Of a DNA stretch of 16,598 bases, positions 9,178 through 16,598 are shown piece by piece (within the stretch, counting starts at the first letter, position 1; the number at the start of each line of letters is the position of its first letter). Position numbers and translations under genes: made by a program. The notes below the pieces were generated by a model. The model did not search any database. It was not told where the DNA came from and saw only the letters and a program-made list of their open reading frames with translations. The DNA lies in the NCBI GenBank assembly GCA_964477875.1, contig CAYZFR010000078.1, positions 1 through 16,598 of the forward strand, written 5' to 3'. The DNA is from Kuafuiihalomonas sp964477875 (lineage in GTDB: Bacteria; Myxococcota; Kuafuiibacteriia; Kuafuiibacteriales; Kuafuiibacteriaceae).

Positions 9178-9249
9178 GTGGGTTCCTCCTGCGCAAGGTT
9201 CTCTGTCGCCGAAGTGACACAGCTCGCGCGGCCAAAAAGGATTCAAACG

Positions 9250-10857
9250 ATGAAGCGCACTCTCTCCCTCTCGTTGTCTGTGGCCGGGATCACGGCGATC
9301 GCCGGCTGCGGCGAAGAGAAATTAGGACCCATTCCCATCCCGCCCTCGGTCGAAATCGAGGAGACGACCCTCCCCGACGCCACGGTGGGCGTCGACTATC
9401 GAGCGACCATCCGAGCCTTGGAAGGCACCCAGCGAGAGATCCGCTGGCAGGTCATCGCAGGCGAGGACGGCTCTCAGGCTCTGCCGCCAGGCATGTTCGT
9501 GACCTCGCAGCTGAACCCCCTCGAGATCTCCGGCCGTCCGAGGGTGGCGGGGACCTTCGCGTTCACGCTGCGGGTCCAGGACTCGAGCGGAGATAGAGAC
9601 AGCATCGAGTTGTCGATCACAGTGAGCCCCGATCCCGACGCCATCGCGATCACGGCTGAGGGGCTTTCGGACATTCCGTCCGAGCCCGAGGGCCGGCCGA
9701 TGAACGCCTGGATCGAGGGCGACACCATCGACGCCCAGTTCTCGGCCAGCGGTGGCGCCGGCGCTCCCTACGTCTTCGCCGCCACCAACGTGTCGGCCCT
9801 CCCGCCGGGCCTGCGGCTGGACGAGGACGGCGCCCTGACCGGCACCTTCCAGCGCCGCGGTACCTTCAGCTTCCAGGTGCAAGCTTCGGACGTGAACGGC
9901 GCATCCGCCATCGCGAGCTTCGTGCTCGTCGTCCAGACCTTCACCTCCGACCTCGAGATCTTCCTGGAGTGCGAAGAGCCCGCCCCCGATCAGGGCAAGG
10001 TCGGGGACCTGTTCGAGTGCGACGCGTGCGCCCGGGGAGGCGTACCGCCCTATGAGTTCTCGATCGGTCAGGATGGCGGTGTTCCGCCCGGTATCGAGCT
10101 CATCGCCGACGAGGCCGGCGAGTCCTGCGCCGAACTGCGCGGCGTTCCGACCGAGACCGGCAGTTTCGCGTTTCGCGTGAACGTGGCCGACAGCGTGCGG
10201 GAGCGGACCGGTCTGTCGCTGTTCCCCGCCATCCGTCCCCAAGACCCGCCGCTTCGCGTCACCGGTCGGCTCAATCGCTTGGTGCCCCCGCCCGAGGAAG
10301 AGTTCTTCGTTTTTCCGCAGCTCGAGCAGGGCGTCCCTTACGAGTTCGAAGTGTTCGGGACCGGCGGGACCGAAGTTGGCTACAGCTGGGAGATCTGCGA
10401 CGGTGAGCTACCCAACGGCATGATGCTCACCAACGATACCCCGGCCGCCATTTTGGCTGGGGCCCCATCGATGCGGGGCATCTTCGAGTTCGAGCTGTGC
10501 CTCGAGGACTCGGATGAAGACCAGGTGGCCCGCCGCCGGTTCGAGATCCGGGTGGGCGCGGCGATTCAGCCGGTTTCGGTGGCCACCTCCAGCACGACCT
10601 TGCCGAGCATCACCTGCGGCGTCATGGTGCCAGGGGGCATGCTGTCGCTGGAGGCCCAGGACGGGCTGCCGCCCTACGGCTGGGTCATCGACGGCCTTCC
10701 GGACGGGTTGTTTTTCGAAGCTCAGTCCAATCCCGTGACCATCAGCGGAACCGCGACCAGCTCCGGGACTTTCAGCATCGACGCGACGGTGTATGACGTT
10801 CGGAACCAGACCGCCGCCCAGACCTTCTCGCTGGAGGTGGCTGGACCTTGCATGTGA
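9250..10857 (+). CDS. Lipoprotein with five tandem Ig-like (He_PIG-type) domains (535 aa)
   Basis: The ATG at 9250 is preceded by AAGGA at 8 nt and gives a lipoprotein signal peptide ending AIAGC (Cys20). Earlier in-frame GTG starts would bury that signal. Five repeats of about 90-110 residues follow. Each shows the putative-Ig/cadherin-like pattern: G-x-x-Y then strands, an LP-G turn (LPPGMF, LPPGLR, VPPGIE, LPNGMM, LPDGLF), and a G-x-x-x-x-G-x-F-x-F strand (AGTFAFTLRV, RGTFSFQVQA, TGSFAFRVNV, RGIFEFELCL, SGTFSIDATV). Such arrays act as stalks, spacers or adhesive surface modules. Domains 1 and 2 lack cysteine, while domains 3, 4 and 5 hold 4, 2 and 2, consistent with disulfides outside the cytoplasm. 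It is a single-gene unit with a structured leader and its own strong terminator. The binding partner is unknown. Confidence 0.9.
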   Translation: MKRTLSLSLSVAGITAIAGCGEEKLGPIPIPPSVEIEETTLPDATVGVDYRATIRALEGTQREIRWQVIAGEDGSQALPPGMFVTSQLNPLEISGRPRVAGTFAFTLRVQDSSGDRDSIELSITVSPDPDAIAITAEGLSDIPSEPEGRPMNAWIEGDTIDAQFSASGGAGAPYVFAATNVSALPPGLRLDEDGALTGTFQRRGTFSFQVQASDVNGASAIASFVLVVQTFTSDLEIFLECEEPAPDQGKVGDLFECDACARGGVPPYEFSIGQDGGVPPGIELIADEAGESCAELRGVPTETGSFAFRVNVADSVRERTGLSLFPAIRPQDPPLRVTGRLNRLVPPPEEEFFVFPQLEQGVPYEFEVFGTGGTEVGYSWEICDGELPNGMMLTNDTPAAILAGAPSMRGIFEFELCLEDSDEDQVARRRFEIRVGAAIQPVSVATSSTTLPSITCGVMVPGGMLSLEAQDGLPPYGWVIDGLPDGLFFEAQSNPVTISGTATSSGTFSIDATVYDVRNQTAAQTFSLEVAGPCM

Positions 10858-10881
10858 TGGTCGCCTGAACGTGAGCTCATG

Positions 10882-10919
10882 GCCCTCGTCACCGCATTTG
10901 CGGGGCGAGGGCTTTTTTT
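10882..10919 (+). terminator. Intrinsic terminator after the Ig-like lipoprotein gene
   Basis: GCCCTCG (10882-10888) pairs with CGAGGGC (10906-10912). An inner stem CCGC/GCGG closes an ATTT loop, and seven T residues follow (10913-10919). This is the strongest terminator in the window. It ends 16 bp before the convergent sdhB stop; the T tract serves only the plus strand. Confidence 0.92.
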
Positions 10920-10935
10920 GTTCGGACAGGGGTTC

Positions 10936-11697
10936 TCAAACGTTGGTTGGCTTGTAGCCCCGAAGCCGGGCCCAAGCGTAGTCACGATTCATCCGGGCGA
11001 TGTTCGTGACGCTGATCCCTTTCGGACACACCGCTTCGCATTCACGCTCGCTGCTGCAGTTCCCGAACCCCTCTTTGTCCATTTGATGCACCATGTTCAC
11101 GGCGCGCTGGAAGCGCTCCGGTTGGCCTTGAGGCAAAAGAGACAGGTGCGCGATTTTGGCGCTCACGAAGAGCATGGCCGAGCTGTTTCTGCAGGTCGCG
11201 GCGCATGCGCCACAGCCGATGCACTGGGCGGCCAGAAACGCCTCGTCGGCATGCTCCTTGGGGATCGCGATGGCGTTCCCGTCCACCGCCGCGCCGGTGT
11301 TGACGCTCACGTAGCCCCCCGCCTGCTGAATTCGGTCAAAGGCGCTGCGATCGACCACCAGGTCCTTCACCATGGGGAAGCCTTTGCTGTTGTAGGGCTC
11401 CAGGGTGATGGTGTCGCCGTCCTCGAACTCCCGCATGTAGATCTGGCAAGTCGCTTTCAGCCTCCCGTCGCCGTGGGGGATGCCGTTGATCACCATCCCG
11501 CAGGTTCCGCAGATGCCCTCTCGGCAGTCCGAGTCGAAGGCGACGGGGTCCTGGTCTTCACTCTCCAGGCCGTTGTTCACGGTGTCGAGCATCTCCAGGA
11601 AGGAGCTGTCGGGCGAGATGTCCTTGGCCTCGATGGTGTCGAAGTGCGCGGCAGTGCCGGCGCCGGGCTGTCGCCAGATTCGCAGTGTGAAATTCAT
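10936..11697 (-). CDS. sdhB: Succinate dehydrogenase iron-sulfur subunit (SdhB)
   Basis: The 253-residue protein passes electrons from the SdhA flavin to the membrane quinone site. All three cluster motifs are intact. The [2Fe-2S] ligands are Cys58, Cys63, Cys66 and Cys84 (DSDCREGICGTCG, then KATC). Cys159, Cys162 and Cys165 with Cys224 fit the [4Fe-4S] cluster. Cys169, Cys214 and Cys220 fit the [3Fe-4S] cluster (CIGCGACAATCRNS and CSSERECEAVCPKG). The start MNFTLRIWRQ at 11697 is chosen over a longer open frame because GAGGA sits 10 nt upstream and the extension has no homology-like character. The gene follows sdhA by 13 bp as the last gene of sdhCAB. The sequence pattern is that of the type-B enzyme rather than the E. 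coli SdhB. Confidence 0.95.
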   Translation of the reverse strand: MNFTLRIWRQPGAGTAAHFDTIEAKDISPDSSFLEMLDTVNNGLESEDQDPVAFDSDCREGICGTCGMVINGIPHGDGRLKATCQIYMREFEDGDTITLEPYNSKGFPMVKDLVVDRSAFDRIQQAGGYVSVNTGAAVDGNAIAIPKEHADEAFLAAQCIGCGACAATCRNSSAMLFVSAKIAHLSLLPQGQPERFQRAVNMVHQMDKEGFGNCSSERECEAVCPKGISVTNIARMNRDYAWARLRGYKPTNV

Positions 11698-11710
11698 GTT
11701 GGTGTTGTCC

Positions 11711-13621
11711 TCACTTGTAGGAGCGCTGGGTGAGCTTGACGTACTCGAACTCCAGCTCTTCCTTGTGCAGGGTGGGGCGCTGGCCCACGCCCTGATGCTC
11801 CCAGGCGGCGACATGGCAAAAGTCTTCGTCGTCTCGTTTCGCCTCGCCTTCCGGCGTTTGGTGCTCCTCCCGAAAGTGACCGCCACAGGACTCGTCCCGA
11901 TGGAGGGCGTCGGTGGCCATCAGCTCCGCGAACTCCAAGAAGTCGGCGACCCGACCCGCACGCTCCAGGTTTTGGTTGAAGGTCTCGGCGGAGCCGGTGA
12001 CGTTCGCGTCGGACCAGAACTGCTCCCGCGTCTCCTGGATGAAGCCGATGAGGCTCTCCAGTCCTTGGGCGTTGCGCGACATCCCGCACTTGTCCCAGAC
12101 CTCACGGCCCAGCTTGCGGTGGAACACGTCGACCGGGATCTTGCCCTTGATGTCGACGAGGCTCTGAAGCCGGGCCGTCACCGCTCGCTCGGCTTCCTCG
12201 AAAGCCGGGTGGTCGGTGCTGATCGAGCCCGGTGACTCGGTTGCGATGTAGCCGCCCAGCGTGTACGGGATGACGAAGTAGCCGTCGGCCAGACCCTGCA
12301 TGAGGGCGCTCGCGCCGAGGCGGTTGGCGCCGTGATCCGAGAAGTTCGCCTCACCGAGGGCGAAGAGCCCCGGGATGGTCGTCATCAGGTTGTAGTCCAC
12401 CCACAGCCCGCCCATCGTGTAGTGGGGTGCGGGATAGATCCGCATCGGGGTCTCGTAGGCGTTGTCGCCCGTGATCTCTTTGTAGATGTCAAAGAGGTTG
12501 CCGTAGCGAGCTTTGATGGCCTCCACACCGTCGCGCTCGATGGCGTCCCGAAAGTCCAGGTAGACGCCCAGGCCGGTGGCCCCCACGCCTCGGCCCTGGT
12601 CGGTCATCTCCTTCGCCGAGCGGCTGGCCACGTCCCGGGGGACGAGGTTCCCGAAGGCCGGGTACTTGCGCTCCAGGTAGTAGTCCCGCTCGTCCTCGGG
12701 GATGTCGCGGGCCGCCCGCGCGTCCCCGGCCTTCTTCGGGACCCATACCCGGCCGTCGTTGCGGAGGGACTCGGACATGAGGGTGAGCTTCGACTGATGC
12801 TCGCCCGAAACCGGGATGCAGGTGGGGTGGATCTGGGTGTAGCAGGGGTTCGCGAAGAAGGCGCCCTTCTTGTAAGCGCGGTACGTCGCGGTGACGTTGC
12901 AGCCCTTGGCGTTGGTCGAGAGGTAGAAGACGTTCGAGTAGCCGCCGGTGGCCAGGCATACCGCGTCGGCCGACCAGCGCTCCATCTCTCCGGTCATCAG
13001 GTTGCGGGTGATGATGCCGGCGCACTTGCCGTCCACGACGACGATGTCGAGCATCTCGTGCTTGGTGTGCATCTTCACCTTGCCTGCGTTCACCTGGCGC
13101 TGGAGCGCGCTGTATGCGCCGAGGAGGAGCTGCTGCCCTGTCTGGCCCTTGGCGTAGAAGGTCCGGCTAACTTGGGCGCCGCCAAAGGAGCGGTTGGCCA
13201 GGACGCCGCCGTACTCGCGGGCGAAAGGCACGCCTTGGGCCACGCACTGGTCGATGATGTTGACGCTGACCTCGGCCAGGCGGTGGACGTTGGCCTCGCG
13301 GGAGCGATAGTCCCCTCCTTTCACGGTGTCGTAGAACAGCCGGTACACGCTGTCGCCGTCGTTCTGGTAGTTCTTGGCGGCGTTGATGCCGCCCTGGGCG
13401 GCGATGGAGTGCGCCCGTCGCGGACTGTCGTGAAAGCAAAAGGCGTGCACGTTGTATCCGAGCTCGGCCAAGGTCGCGCTGGCCGATGCGCCGGCGAGCC
13501 CGGTGCCAACGACGATGACCGAGTGCTTACGCTTGTTGGCGGGGTTGACCAGCTTGAGGTCGAAGCGGTGGTTCTCCCACTTCTTGTCGATGGGACCTGA
13601 AGGGACTTTGCTATCGAGCAT
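11711..13621 (-). CDS. sdhA: Succinate dehydrogenase flavoprotein subunit (SdhA)
   Basis: It catalyses succinate oxidation to fumarate in the TCA cycle (636 aa, usual length). The FAD dinucleotide motif VVGTGLAGAS lies at residues 37-46. The covalent flavin His is His71 in RRAHSIAAQGGINAA. Active-site groups are in place: QIHPT (His265), RDVASRS with Arg334 in the position of the proton-shuttling Arg, HYTMGGL (His400) and GANRLGAS (Arg434). The C-terminal helical domain runs from about 480 and ends KLTQRSYK. The ATG at 13621 has TGAGGA upstream, and the sdhC stop lies 11 bp away. The residues fit succinate dehydrogenase/fumarate reductase equally; sdh is preferred because the membrane anchor is the type-B kind used for succinate oxidation with low-potential quinone. 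A reversible role cannot be excluded. Confidence 0.95.
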   Translation of the reverse strand: MLDSKVPSGPIDKKWENHRFDLKLVNPANKRKHSVIVVGTGLAGASASATLAELGYNVHAFCFHDSPRRAHSIAAQGGINAAKNYQNDGDSVYRLFYDTVKGGDYRSREANVHRLAEVSVNIIDQCVAQGVPFAREYGGVLANRSFGGAQVSRTFYAKGQTGQQLLLGAYSALQRQVNAGKVKMHTKHEMLDIVVVDGKCAGIITRNLMTGEMERWSADAVCLATGGYSNVFYLSTNAKGCNVTATYRAYKKGAFFANPCYTQIHPTCIPVSGEHQSKLTLMSESLRNDGRVWVPKKAGDARAARDIPEDERDYYLERKYPAFGNLVPRDVASRSAKEMTDQGRGVGATGLGVYLDFRDAIERDGVEAIKARYGNLFDIYKEITGDNAYETPMRIYPAPHYTMGGLWVDYNLMTTIPGLFALGEANFSDHGANRLGASALMQGLADGYFVIPYTLGGYIATESPGSISTDHPAFEEAERAVTARLQSLVDIKGKIPVDVFHRKLGREVWDKCGMSRNAQGLESLIGFIQETREQFWSDANVTGSAETFNQNLERAGRVADFLEFAELMATDALHRDESCGGHFREEHQTPEGEAKRDDEDFCHVAAWEHQGVGQRPTLHKEELEFEYVKLTQRSYK

Positions 13622-13632
13622 GATGCGGTTCC

Positions 13633-14268
13633 TCAGGCGCTCTCGAAAAAGAACGCCCAGACAGGAAGACTAATGAATCCGAGGGCGATCGCCCAACCAA
13701 AGGCGACGCCGGCGATGCGGAGATTGGCGCGCCACTTCGGGCGAACCACGCCCAGCGACTGAAAGGCGCTGCCCAATCCGTGGCTCAGATGCAGCCCGAG
13801 AGCGAGCATCGCTAGCACGTACCAGGCGACGACCAGCGGATCCTGAAAGCTGCGGACGACCAAGCCCCACAGTCCGAACTCTTGTGTGTGATCGCCAAAC
13901 TTGAACTGCCGCACGTGGATGATGATGAAAGCGAGAAGAATGGTGCCGGCGATGGCCATCGAGCGAGAGCCCCAGCTTGCCTTGCCGTTCGTGTTGGGAA
14001 CCGCGTAATTTCGCCGCCGCGCGCTGCGGTTCTCCCACACCAGCTTCGCCGCCGTGCCGACGTGGAGCGCCAAGAAGGCGATGAGGCCGAGCTCGGCCGC
14101 GATCAGGAGCGCACCCGTCGACTCGAGAAATTCTGCGTAGTGATTGAAGGCTTGGGGGCCCTTGAAGAGCAGGAAGTTCCCGCTCAGGTGACCGACCAAG
14201 AAGCCGAACCAGGCGAGCCCGGTGAGGGCCATGAGCATTTTTTTGAGAATGGAGGCGGCGCCAGACAT
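13633..14268 (-). CDS. sdhC: Succinate dehydrogenase cytochrome b558-type membrane anchor (SdhC)
   Basis: This 211-residue protein has five hydrophobic helices, at about 11-35, 53-78, 104-122, 144-165 and 185-208. It is the single-subunit, diheme anchor of type-B succinate:quinone oxidoreductase, so no separate sdhD is expected and none is seen. Four His at 27, 69, 118 and 160 lie in successive helices, close in position to the heme ligands of the B. subtilis protein, so two b hemes are predicted. Other His are 43, 127 and 163. The ATG at 14268 has an excellent GGAGGA site 5 nt upstream; the reading frame remains open far upstream, but that part is antisense to another gene. It leads the sdhC-sdhA-sdhB operon. 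A TTGACT at 14313-14308 could be a -35 box, but no -10 partner is clear. Confidence 0.93.
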   Translation of the reverse strand: MSGAASILKKMLMALTGLAWFGFLVGHLSGNFLLFKGPQAFNHYAEFLESTGALLIAAELGLIAFLALHVGTAAKLVWENRSARRRNYAVPNTNGKASWGSRSMAIAGTILLAFIIIHVRQFKFGDHTQEFGLWGLVVRSFQDPLVVAWYVLAMLALGLHLSHGLGSAFQSLGVVRPKWRANLRIAGVAFGWAIALGFISLPVWAFFFESA

Positions 14269-14273
14269 CGATT

Positions 14274-14279
14274 TCCTCC
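14274..14279 (-). promoter_or_regulatory. Strong ribosome binding site setting the sdhC start
   Basis: GGAGGA on the minus strand, 5 nt before the ATG at 14268, fixes the start of SdhC and excludes the long upstream extension of the frame. Confidence 0.75.
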
Positions 14280-14375
14280 GCGTCAGGTCGCTCCCAACCC
14301 AGATCTCAGTCAAGCGCATTGCCGTTGCGCGACCTCGGCCGCTCGGCGATCCGCCCGGTACACGCGTTCGCTTGT

Positions 14376-14387
14376 CAGAGGCCTCTG
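14376..14387. repeat. 12-bp perfect palindrome in the sdhC/DUF6178 divergent region
   Basis: CAGAGGCCTCTG reads the same on both strands, 19 bp before the ATG at 14407 and 107 bp upstream of sdhC. It sits in the 138-bp gap between divergent genes, where a dimeric regulator could bind. A chance occurrence is possible in GC-rich DNA. Confidence 0.35.
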
Positions 14388-14406
14388 CCTTTGGCATCCG
14401 CCTGCC

Positions 14407-16050
14407 ATGAGCGATGGCGTCCTGTCCTTGCGTCCCTGGGATCGCCTCGTCCGAAGCGCGCGACGTCGGGCCGAGGTCGCCGCCCTGCTGGAACGCCCCG
14501 AAGCGCCCAAGGCCATTGCGGCTCTGCCCGACCTGGACGCCTACGTCCTCGCGAAGAGCCTGGGGGTGGAGGACGCGGGGGCGCTGTTGGGCTTGATGCA
14601 CCCGAGTCAGCTCCAAACCCTCTTCGACTTCGAGGGCTGGCAAAAGCAGGCGCTGTCTCCGGCCGACCTCTTGGTCTGGCTCGACGCCTGTCGTGAGGCG
14701 GATCTCGAGTGCTTTCACCGCGCCGCCCGGGCCCTGGATCCGGAGGCGCTGGCGGCGACCCTGCGGCGGCGGCTTCGGATCGCGGTCCGGCCGGGCGAAG
14801 ACGACGCGCCCCACGAGTGTCCCGACTGGATGGACCAGGCCGAGGAGCTGCACGAGACGCCGGATCGCCGCTTCGTGTTCGAGGTGCGAAGCGTCGACGA
14901 GGCCGACGAAGCCTGGGGAGAGGAGACCGAGGTGGACGAGGAGCAGCGCAAGAGCGCGCTTCGCCTGGTCGAAGACCTGTACCGCGACGAGGACCTGGAG
15001 CTCGCGGTGTCCGTCATGCGGCTCGCCGCCTCGGATCTCAGCTCTTCGCTGGAGGAGCTCGCCTTGCGCTTTCGCGACGCGCGGCTCGAGGATCTCGGCT
15101 TTCCTCCTCGGGAGCGCGCCCAAGATCTATGGGCGCCGCTCGGGCCCGAGGCGCTGAGCGGAACCGCCGTGGCGGCGCCGGGCAAGGGGCGGCTGCCGGC
15201 CGCGGTCGGACGTCACCTCGAGGCCGGCCTCCTGGCCCAGAGCCTGGAGCGGGCTCCCGAGCTCCTGGAGCGGGTAGAGTCGGAGCTGGCCGCTCTCATC
15301 ACCGGGCTGTTGGTGGCCGAGGACGTCCCGGTGGTCGACGAGGAGGGCCTGGCCTGGATCGTGGCCACCGCCCTGGGCCGGGTGGATCTGGGCCTGGCGG
15401 CCGGGCGCGAGAGCCAGGACCCGTCGGTGTGGACGGAGCGGCTCCGAGGCCACGACCTGCGGACCCTGTTCCGGGTGGGCCACGGCGCAAGCCTGACCCT
15501 CCGCCGGAGGGTCCGGGCGCTCGGTGAGCGCGCCGCCCTCGGCCTCGAGCCGGACCTGCTGCAGCTGCTGGACGGTCTCGACCGCCGGATCCCCCTGGAT
15601 GCCGACCCAGTCCAGGGCGAGCTGCCCCGTCCCCTGGCCGGTCCCGAGGCCCTGGAGCGGCTGACGGCGGCGGTGGCCCACGCCGAAGCCCTGGCCGAGG
15701 GCGCCCGTCGCCTGGACCTGGGGCCCCGCCTGCAGGCCCTGGAGGAGCCGCTGCTGCCCCCCGAGCCCCAGGACCGCACCCTCCGGGTGGCGCTGACGAC
15801 GGGGGCCGCGTGGACCGTGCTCGGCGAGCCCTTTCAACTCCGCCCTTTGGACGCCCCCGCTCTGGAGCGTCTGGCCGTTCGGCTGGCGGCGGGGGCTCGG
15901 CCCCAGCTGCCGGCGCTGGACCCAGCCTTCGGGCGCGCCCTGGCCCTCGAGATGGAAGCCGGCCTGCAAAAGCTCGCCGAGGAGCTGTCGGGTCGCGCCG
16001 GCGCCGAGGTCGATCCCCGTTTCGTCGAGGCGGTGCTCCGCGTACCGTGA
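14407..16050 (+). CDS. DUF6178-like protein (547 aa), function unknown
   Basis: The protein starts MSDGVLSLRPWDRLVR and has no signal peptide or membrane helix, so it is probably cytoplasmic. It is acidic and almost wholly helical. The N-terminal part (about 40-97) has the pattern that I associate with DUF6178 proteins of deltaproteobacteria: LDAYVLAKSLGVEDAGALLG, then HPSQLQTLFDFEGWQK, then SPADLLVWLDA. The family name is from memory of that pattern. An acidic stretch (about 155-185, EETEVDEEQ) precedes the middle helices, and the C-terminal third has more Leu/Ala/Arg-rich repeats. No catalytic motif is visible. The ATG at 14407 has no good ribosome site; the open frame extends to 13882 but is antisense to sdhC there. 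A SUMF1-domain gene follows 4 bp after its stop, so the two are likely cotranslated. Confidence 0.8.
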   Translation: MSDGVLSLRPWDRLVRSARRRAEVAALLERPEAPKAIAALPDLDAYVLAKSLGVEDAGALLGLMHPSQLQTLFDFEGWQKQALSPADLLVWLDACREADLECFHRAARALDPEALAATLRRRLRIAVRPGEDDAPHECPDWMDQAEELHETPDRRFVFEVRSVDEADEAWGEETEVDEEQRKSALRLVEDLYRDEDLELAVSVMRLAASDLSSSLEELALRFRDARLEDLGFPPRERAQDLWAPLGPEALSGTAVAAPGKGRLPAAVGRHLEAGLLAQSLERAPELLERVESELAALITGLLVAEDVPVVDEEGLAWIVATALGRVDLGLAAGRESQDPSVWTERLRGHDLRTLFRVGHGASLTLRRRVRALGERAALGLEPDLLQLLDGLDRRIPLDADPVQGELPRPLAGPEALERLTAAVAHAEALAEGARRLDLGPRLQALEEPLLPPEPQDRTLRVALTTGAAWTVLGEPFQLRPLDAPALERLAVRLAAGARPQLPALDPAFGRALALEMEAGLQKLAEELSGRAGAEVDPRFVEAVLRVP

Positions 16051-16054
16051 CGCC

Positions 16055-16598
16055 ATGAAGCGGTTCCTGACCGGGACCCTGCTCCTTGCGCTGGGGGGCG
16101 GGTGCTACCGCCACGCCCGGCCCGATGCGCCCGGTCCTGCGCCCCGCAGCGACCTCGCGCCCATGGTGCGCATACCCGCCGGCCGCTTCGTGATGGGGGA
16201 CCGCAATGGCGAGCCTGAAGAGTATCCCGAGCACGAGGTCCGCATGGAGGCCTTCGCCATCGACCGCTTCGAAGTCAGCCGCCGCGCCTACGATCGCTGC
16301 GTCCAGGCCAAGGCCTGCGATCCGCCGCGGGACGACGGGCCGCTCGAGGTGCCGGTGGCGGGGGTGTCGTGGTTCGATGCCGAGGGCTATTGTCGGTGGA
16401 TCGGTCGCCGCCTGCCGACGGAGGCGGAGTGGGAGTACGCCGCCAAGGGGAGCGACCTTCGGAAGTGGCCGTGGACCGGCGCCTTCGACGGCGCCCGCGC
16501 CAACACGCGGAGCGAAGATCCTTTCGATGGCGTGGCGCCGGTGGACGCACTCGCAGCGGGGGCGAGCCCGTTCGGCGTGTACAACATGGCGGGCAACG
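16055..16598 (+). CDS. Formylglycine-generating-enzyme-like (SUMF1) domain protein, probable lipoprotein, N-terminal part
   Basis: The window ends within the gene, after 181 codons. The start MKRFLTGTLLLALGGGC is a short signal with a possible lipobox, although GGGC is atypical, so lipoprotein processing (Cys17) is likely rather than certain. A Pro-rich linker leads to the SUMF1/FGE-sulfatase fold from about residue 37: MVRIPAGRFVMGD, EEYPEHEV, FAIDRFEVSRRAYDRCV, PVAGVSWFDAEGYCRWIGRR, LPTEAEWEYAAKG and GVYNMAGN. True formylglycine-generating enzymes oxidise a sulfatase Cys using a C-terminal copper-binding Cys pair, but that part is outside the window. Many exported proteins keep the fold without the activity. 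The ATG lies 4 bp after the DUF6178-like stop, which indicates an operon. Confidence 0.88.
   Translation, partial: MKRFLTGTLLLALGGGCYRHARPDAPGPAPRSDLAPMVRIPAGRFVMGDRNGEPEEYPEHEVRMEAFAIDRFEVSRRAYDRCVQAKACDPPRDDGPLEVPVAGVSWFDAEGYCRWIGRRLPTEAEWEYAAKGSDLRKWPWTGAFDGARANTRSEDPFDGVAPVDALAAGASPFGVYNMAGN

Larger units (their letters stand above)
8977..9249 (+). other. 273-bp intergenic leader region before the Ig-like lipoprotein
   Basis: No convincing gene lies here. It contains a small inverted repeat TTCGCC (9044-9049) / GGCGAA (9060-9065) without a T tract, and an AT-rich TTATACA at 9084-9090 that resembles a -10 box without a matching -35. It also has two AAACGCG copies 21 bp apart, a larger hairpin with a G-tract run at 9136-9177, and the ribosome site AAGGA (9237-9241). 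If transcription starts near 9097, the leader is about 150 nt long. Confidence 0.5.

Noticed and set aside
12332..13600. 422-codon plus-strand open frame opposite sdhA
   Set aside because: SdhA is unambiguous with all active-site residues. The opposite frame is Val/Gly/Asp-rich shadow sequence.
13882..14406. N-terminal extension of the DUF6178-like frame
   Set aside because: This stretch is antisense to sdhC and crosses its ribosome site and upstream region. The recognisable protein begins at the ATG at 14407.

Overview
The window is 16.6 kb of uniformly GC-rich chromosomal DNA. Several traits point to a deltaproteobacterial lineage such as Myxococcota or Bradymonadota. These are the paired small ribbon-helix-helix proteins, the DUF6178-like protein, the many lipoproteins and secreted repeat proteins of unknown role, and a type-B succinate dehydrogenase operon. 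The lineage is an inference from gene content; no rRNA or tRNA gene is present to confirm it. I see no mobile element, CRISPR array, integrase or composition break.

Region 1 (1-2066) starts with the N-terminal part of a TPR protein on the minus strand, cut by the window edge. Diverging from it are two adjacent plus-strand lipoprotein genes. The first is of unknown function (447-1232). The second carries two LEA14/WHy-like domains (1254-2066). Region 2 (2067-2660) holds a minus-strand pair of nearly identical small ribbon-helix-helix proteins, 67 and 58 residues long, with a well-formed sigma70-type promoter. A strong inverted repeat separates this pair from the end of parE.

Region 3 (2677-6919, minus) is a parC-parE operon encoding both subunits of topoisomerase IV. 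Diverging from it is a secreted 641-residue TPR/coiled-coil protein (7051-8976). Region 4 (8977-10919) is a 273-bp leader region with structured and repeated DNA. It precedes a 535-residue lipoprotein made of five tandem Ig-like (He_PIG-type) domains and closed by a textbook intrinsic terminator. Region 5 (10936-14268, minus) is a complete sdhCAB operon for a diheme type-B succinate:quinone oxidoreductase, with all expected cofactor ligands visible.

Region 6 (14407-end, plus) diverges from sdhC. It encodes a 547-residue DUF6178-like protein and, 4 bp downstream, the start of a probable lipoprotein with a formylglycine-generating-enzyme-like (SUMF1) domain that runs off the window.

The housekeeping parts (chromosome decatenation, TCA cycle/respiration) are conventional. 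No convincing new multi-gene system is visible. The places most worth a second look are the orphan RHH pair with its promoter, the leader of the Ig-like lipoprotein gene (a 21-bp-phased repeat, and a hairpin containing a G-tract run), and the DUF6178/SUMF1 pairing.
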